This document shows positions 6,452-9,386 of a DNA stretch of 9,386 nt, in pieces. Every line of letters begins with the position of its first letter. Positions within the stretch are counted from its first letter, which is position 1. Source of the stretch: Bacillota bacterium (GTDB lineage Bacteria; Bacillota; Clostridia; Lachnospirales; Lachnospiraceae); the NCBI GenBank assembly GCA_023399455.1, contig JAEWPN010000110.1, positions 1 through 9,386 of the forward strand, written 5' to 3'. Both the position numbers and the translations under genes were made by a program. The notes beneath the pieces were generated by a model, which saw only the letters and a program-made list of their open reading frames with translations, did no database searches and was not told the DNA's origin.

Positions 6452-7750
6452 TTATCTTAAACGATTTATAATTTCATTAGCTTTTTCATAAATAGCCAGG
6501 GGCTCATCCTTTAGAAGAAATTCTCCGTTCCGGTAAAGAATACGCCCGTGGATCATCGTCATTTTAACATTCTGCTTACTCGCACTGTATACGATATTTT
6601 TCGCAATATTATTGATGGGCTGCATATTGGGCTGGAACAAATCGATCATGATGATATCTGCCAGTTTGTCCTGCGCCAGTACATCGGCGTTCTCCAGATG
6701 CATCGCCTTAGCTCCGTTTACCGTAGCCATCTTCAAAACCTCCATGGCATCTACCGCTGAAGCGTCCTTTTCCCGAAGCTTTGCAAGACCGGTAACGAGA
6801 AACATCTCCCGGAACATATCGAGACAATTGTTGCTGGCCGGCCCGTCCGTTCCTATAGCGATATTGAGTCCAGCCTTCAGAAAATCGTTAATAGGCGCGA
6901 TTCCGCTGGCGAGCTTCGTATTGGAGCCCGGATTCGTAATGACATGTATATTCTTTTTCTGAAAAAGGGTGATTTCTTCCTCGGTCAGATACACACAGTG
7001 ATAAGCCCCGCCGCCATGCTCGAACATCCCGAGAGAATCCATGAACATTCCGGGTGTCATACCGTAACGTTCCACACAGCCTGCAACTTCCTCCTGCGTC
7101 TCAGACAGATGTATGTAAACCGGCGCCTTCAGACGCTTCGACATAGAGGCAATGTCTTCCATCAGCTCTTTAGAGCAGGTATATTCCGCATGAAAGCCGG
7201 GAAGAAAGCTAATTAACGGATCTTTGCCGTTCAGCTCCGTGTACCATTTCTCCATCTCTTCCACCGATTGACTGAAATTGTTAACAGCTCCCGTCAGCAC
7301 ACACCGCATACCCGTATCACTGCAGGCCTCCGCTACTGATCCTGGCGTTAAGTACATATCGAAAATGGAGGTGATCCCACTGGTCAGATATTCTAACACC
7401 GCCAGTTTGGTCAAATGATAAATATCTTCCTGCGTCATCTTAGCCTCTATCGGAAACACCTGCTTATTCAGCCACTCGTGCAGCGGAAGATCGTCCGCAA
7501 AGGAGCGAAGAAGGGTCATCCCTGAATGGGTATGGGCATTTTTAAAGCCCGGCATCAGCAGATTTCTCTCGCAGTCGATTTCTTCATCCCAAATCATACA
7601 TGTGATGTTTCTCCGACGGTAAAACTCGTCCATATTCAGCCCATCGCCTACATAAATAATCTTCTCATCGCTAACCCATACTTCTCCCTCGAAAATAGGC
7701 GCGTTCTCCTCCATTGTCAATATTCTAGCATTATAAAAACGAATATTCAT
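6452..7750 (-). CDS. mtaD: Amidohydrolase, 5-methylthioadenosine/S-adenosylhomocysteine deaminase type
   Basis: A 432-residue metal-dependent deaminase of the amidohydrolase superfamily, close to the usual length. Metal and catalytic residues are visible: His73 and His75 (NAHTHSGM), His187 (FHAEYTCS), His214 and Glu217 (IHLSET) and Asp302 (IGTDGPASNN). LRSFADDLPLHEWL after the first His pair and NPGSNTKLASGIAP are hallmarks of the MTA/SAH deaminase/Atz-Trz group. It would release ammonia from methylthioadenosine, S-adenosylhomocysteine or 5'-deoxyadenosine. HAEYTCS in place of the more common HAPYTCS, and NTKLASG in place of NLKLGSG, mean that the preferred substrate is open; guanine-type deaminase relatives are less likely. 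The ATG at 7750 has AGGAG (7762-7766) 11 nt upstream. It follows cdd by 32 nt. Confidence 0.85.
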   Translation of the reverse strand: MNIRFYNARILTMEENAPIFEGEVWVSDEKIIYVGDGLNMDEFYRRRNITCMIWDEEIDCERNLLMPGFKNAHTHSGMTLLRSFADDLPLHEWLNKQVFPIEAKMTQEDIYHLTKLAVLEYLTSGITSIFDMYLTPGSVAEACSDTGMRCVLTGAVNNFSQSVEEMEKWYTELNGKDPLISFLPGFHAEYTCSKELMEDIASMSKRLKAPVYIHLSETQEEVAGCVERYGMTPGMFMDSLGMFEHGGGAYHCVYLTEEEITLFQKKNIHVITNPGSNTKLASGIAPINDFLKAGLNIAIGTDGPASNNCLDMFREMFLVTGLAKLREKDASAVDAMEVLKMATVNGAKAMHLENADVLAQDKLADIIMIDLFQPNMQPINNIAKNIVYSASKQNVKMTMIHGRILYRNGEFLLKDEPLAIYEKANEIINRLR

Positions 7751-7782
7751 TGCGGTACGGACTCCTTTCTTATGAATGTCTA

Positions 7783-8208
7783 TTACTTCAAATTAGCCGG
7801 CCCGAAATTCTCCGGCAACAGCTCTTCCAATGTCTTCACATAATAATCCTCCGGAGATTTGGCTACGATGATTTCGAAGCTATCCGGTCTGCAGAATTCA
7901 GCCATTACTTGCCTGCATACGCCGCAAGGTGCTGCATATCCGGTTATCTCGTCCCCTTCCGGCGCTCCTGCAACGGCAATTGCAGCAAAGGCTCTTTCCC
8001 CTTCGCTTACCGCCTTAAAAAAAGCGGTGCGCTCTGCGCAGTTCGTAGGCCCATAAGCAGCATTTTCTATATTGCAGCCCTGATATATCCGTCCTTCTTT
8101 CGTAAGAAGCGCAGCTCCCACCATAAAATGTGAATAAGGCACATAAGCCATCTTCCTGGCCTCCAGTGCTTCCTTTATCAGAGTTTCTCTCATTTCTTTA
8201 TCTGTCAC
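7783..8208 (-). CDS. cdd: Cytidine deaminase
   Basis: A 141-residue cytidine/deoxycytidine deaminase, typical for the small homotetrameric type. The zinc site is complete: NCAERTA with Cys57 and proton-shuttle Glu59, and PCGVC with Cys95 and Cys98. YVPYSHFMVGAALL near the start and GCNIENAAYG are classic substrate-pocket motifs. The enzyme converts cytidine and deoxycytidine to uridine and deoxyuridine in pyrimidine salvage. The predicted start is a GTG at 8208. GGAGG (8221-8225) lies 12 nt upstream, long but much better than for the in-frame ATG at 8193, and the GTG start gives the expected N-terminal helix. It lies 45 nt after the phosphorylase gene and is surely co-transcribed with it. Confidence 0.95.
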   Translation of the reverse strand: MTDKEMRETLIKEALEARKMAYVPYSHFMVGAALLTKEGRIYQGCNIENAAYGPTNCAERTAFFKAVSEGERAFAAIAVAGAPEGDEITGYAAPCGVCRQVMAEFCRPDSFEIIVAKSPEDYYVKTLEELLPENFGPANLK

Positions 8209-8220
8209 TTTACTTGAAAT

Positions 8221-8225
8221 CCTCC
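8221..8225 (-). promoter_or_regulatory. Ribosome binding site deciding the GTG start of cdd
   Basis: GGAGG on the minus strand is 12 nt from the GTG at 8208 and 27 nt from the next in-frame ATG (8193). The spacing favours the GTG, though it is longer than ideal and may lower translation of cdd. Confidence 0.6.
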
Positions 8226-8253
8226 ATTTGCATGAAAACTTTATGCTTATATT

Positions 8254-9075
8254 CTAGAACCGTTTCACACTCTCCGACACCAGCTTGGTAAATAACGGTG
8301 CCGCCTTGTCTGCCGCCTCCTGGACCTCTTCGTGGGTCAAGGGATTCTCCGTCATGCCCGCAGCAAGATTGCACACGCAGGATATTCCGCAGATCTGCAT
8401 CCCCATATGATTCGCCACGATCGCTTCCACCACAGTGCTCATTCCTACCGCGTCTCCTCCTAAAGTACGTATCATGCGTATTTCCGCCGGAGACTCGAAA
8501 GAAGGCCCCGTAAGCTGAACGTAAACTCCCTCTTTCATAGGCACTCCGCTCTTCTTGGCAGCGTCCCTCAAAATATCTTGCAAATCCTTGTCGTAAACAG
8601 TGCTCATATCAGGGAAACGGGTTCCTAACGCTTCTATATTCGGTCCAATTAACGGATTCGGAGCAAAGCAGGAAATCTGATCGGTTATAAGCATCAAGTC
8701 TCCCGCTTTAAAATCATAGTTCACACCGCCGGAAGCATTGGTCAGAAACAAAATCTCCGCACCCATCAGTTTCATCAGGCGAATGGGGAGCACCACGTCC
8801 GATATTGGATAACCTTCATAAAAATGTACTCTCCCTTTCATGCATACTACCGGAACATCACCTACATATCCAAAAATAAATTTACCGGCATGTCCCGGAA
8901 CGGTAGATACCGGAAAGTCTTCTATCTCGCTGTAGGAAAGTTCTGCCTCCACTGCAATAGTATCGGCAAAATCCCCCAGTCCGGATCCCAGCACGATAGC
9001 TACCCTCGGCTTGAAATCCACTCTCTCCTTAAAACTTTCAAAGCATTTCATCAATTTGTCATAGCTTGCACTCAT
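8254..9075 (-). CDS. punA: Purine nucleoside phosphorylase, trimeric type
   Basis: A complete 273-residue trimeric purine nucleoside phosphorylase. Visible motifs are VLGSGLGDF with phosphate-binding Ser31, VPGHAGKF with His62, GRVHFYEGY with Arg82 and His84, LTNASGGV (111-118), GPSFESPAE with base-binding Glu194, and GMSTV (211-215). Asn236 (VCNLAAGM) sits where the Asn of 6-oxopurine-specific enzymes is found. It should therefore cleave inosine and guanosine and their deoxy forms with phosphate to base and (deoxy)ribose 1-phosphate. The ATG at 9075 has a GGGGGT ribosome binding site about 9 nt upstream. It is the first gene of the long minus-strand string, behind its own promoter, and pairs with cdd for nucleoside salvage. 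The symbol follows Gram-positive usage; pnp or deoD is sometimes applied. Confidence 0.95.
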   Translation of the reverse strand: MSASYDKLMKCFESFKERVDFKPRVAIVLGSGLGDFADTIAVEAELSYSEIEDFPVSTVPGHAGKFIFGYVGDVPVVCMKGRVHFYEGYPISDVVLPIRLMKLMGAEILFLTNASGGVNYDFKAGDLMLITDQISCFAPNPLIGPNIEALGTRFPDMSTVYDKDLQDILRDAAKKSGVPMKEGVYVQLTGPSFESPAEIRMIRTLGGDAVGMSTVVEAIVANHMGMQICGISCVCNLAAGMTENPLTHEEVQEAADKAAPLFTKLVSESVKRF

Positions 9076-9157
9076 TCCATATACCCCCGTCTTTTTATAT
9101 TATTGTGCTTTTCAGAAGTAATAATTACCTTTTATTTTGTAAAACGTCGATGAAATA

Positions 9158-9186
9158 AATATAACACGAGTTCCATAATTTGTACA
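9158..9186 (-). promoter_or_regulatory. Promoter of the nucleoside salvage gene string
   Basis: On the minus strand, TGTACA (9186-9181; 4 of 6 to the -35 consensus) is followed by a 17-nt spacer and TATATT (9163-9158; 5 of 6), with an extended -10 TG at 9166-9165. The predicted start is near 9151, giving a leader of about 75 nt before the phosphorylase ATG. No operator is recognisable in the leader. Confidence 0.6.
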
Positions 9187-9221
9187 TATGCAGCTGCGCA
9201 TCTTACCCGAAGGTCTTTTAT

Positions 9222-9245
9222 GTAATAGGATCACTTTCCTATTAC
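9222..9245. terminator. Hairpin after the membrane-protein gene
   Basis: GTAATAGGA (9222-9230) and TCCTATTAC (9237-9245) form a perfect 9-bp stem with a 6-nt loop. It begins 10 nt downstream of the stop codon of the partial membrane-protein gene. No U tract follows in either direction, so it is an atypical terminator; it may be a 3'-end stabiliser or an operator upstream of the salvage promoter. Related AAGGTC-containing direct repeats flank it (9210-9219 and 9260-9270). Confidence 0.5.
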
Positions 9246-9255
9246 GATTAGGGTG

Positions 9256-9386
9256 TCAAAAGGTCCTTTTTAAAAATATTCGAGTCAATATGACCAATAC
9301 AAAAAGAACGACTGCGCCTATGTAAATATTTAGAAGTTCTTTCTCTGGATATTTGAGCCATACCAGAAAACAAAACTGTTTGAGCG
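9256..9386 (-). CDS. C-terminal end of an unidentified membrane protein (partial)
   Basis: A short open frame enters from the right edge and ends at a TGA (9258-9256), giving 42 residues. It has an aromatic/polar part (LKQFCFLVWLKYPEKELL), a clear hydrophobic helix (IYIGAVVLFVLVILT) and a basic tail (RIFLKRTF). This is the normal look of a C-terminal membrane anchor with positive residues on the cytoplasmic side. No family can be named from so little sequence; a carboxypeptidase-type or other tail-anchored envelope protein is possible. The other two minus-strand frames here show no such organised composition. The stop precedes the hairpin at 9222-9245. Confidence 0.55.
   Translation of the reverse strand, partial: LKQFCFLVWLKYPEKELLNIYIGAVVLFVLVILTRIFLKRTF

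Noticed and set aside
5805..6491. Long plus-strand open frame opposite the MBL hydrolase gene
   Set aside because: It lies antisense to a gene with intact metal motifs, has no recognisable domain or ribosome binding site, and its composition looks like translated antisense.
8230..8246. Small GCAT/ATGC inverted repeat between punA and cdd
   Set aside because: The stem is four base pairs plus an A/T part with almost no loop room. Too weak to support a structure or a terminator.
9181..9200. Near-palindrome ATGCAGCTGCGCAT upstream of the salvage promoter
   Set aside because: The perfect part is only eight bases (GCAGCTGC), a length that easily arises by chance, and no family site is recognisable.
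1..9386. CRISPR array, tRNA/rRNA, insertion sequence or toxin-antitoxin/defence cassette
   Set aside because: No regularly spaced repeats, transposase, terminal inverted repeats, RNA-gene structure or recognisable defence effector was seen on either strand.

Overview
The window looks like chromosomal DNA of an anaerobic, moderately AT-leaning Firmicute, most likely a Lachnospiraceae/Clostridia member. This rests on the strong AGGAGG-type ribosome binding sites, the lineage feel of the DapL-like aminotransferase and the WYL regulator, and a ribonucleotide reductase gene starting with an ATP-cone. No taxonomic search was possible. Every gene I can support lies on the minus strand, so transcription runs from high to low coordinates.

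Layout in transcription order. At the right edge (9386-9256) is the C-terminal tail of an unidentified membrane protein, followed by a hairpin. A sigma70-type promoter with an extended -10 (9186-9158) then starts a tightly spaced gene string: purine nucleoside phosphorylase, cytidine deaminase, an MTA/SAH-type deaminase, an MBL-fold hydrolase, a membrane-anchored MutS-like ATPase, ribonuclease HI, a YjjG-type HAD nucleotidase and a WYL-domain regulator. Gaps are at most about 45 nt and one junction overlaps. After a 79-nt gap with an inverted repeat comes a DapL-like aminotransferase, closed by an A/T-rich bidirectional terminator (380-423). Next is a second promoter (355-327), two NrdR-like boxes spaced 31 nt apart, a leader with a large hairpin, and the first 58 codons of a ribonucleotide reductase (probably anaerobic NrdD) running off the left edge.

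How the genes fit together. Four products handle nucleosides or nucleotides: PNP, Cdd, the MTA/SAH deaminase and the YjjG-like nucleotidase. The deaminase would convert adenine thio- or deoxynucleosides to inosine analogues, and the PNP, which has the 6-oxopurine type of binding site, could cleave these. That coupling is inference. RNase HI and the MutS-like ATPase give a nucleic-acid flavour to the middle of the string. The adjacent nrd gene also concerns nucleotide supply but has its own promoter and apparent NrdR control.

The most unusual items are: (1) a GC-rich, hairpin-forming stretch that appears to be an in-frame insertion inside the ATPase core of the MutS-like protein; (2) the MutS-like protein itself, which has membrane segments and no mismatch-recognition domain and is translationally overlapped with an MBL hydrolase; and (3) the nrd control region, with a well-placed NrdR box pair and a 17-bp leader hairpin. 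I found no CRISPR array, RNA gene, insertion sequence or clear defence system.
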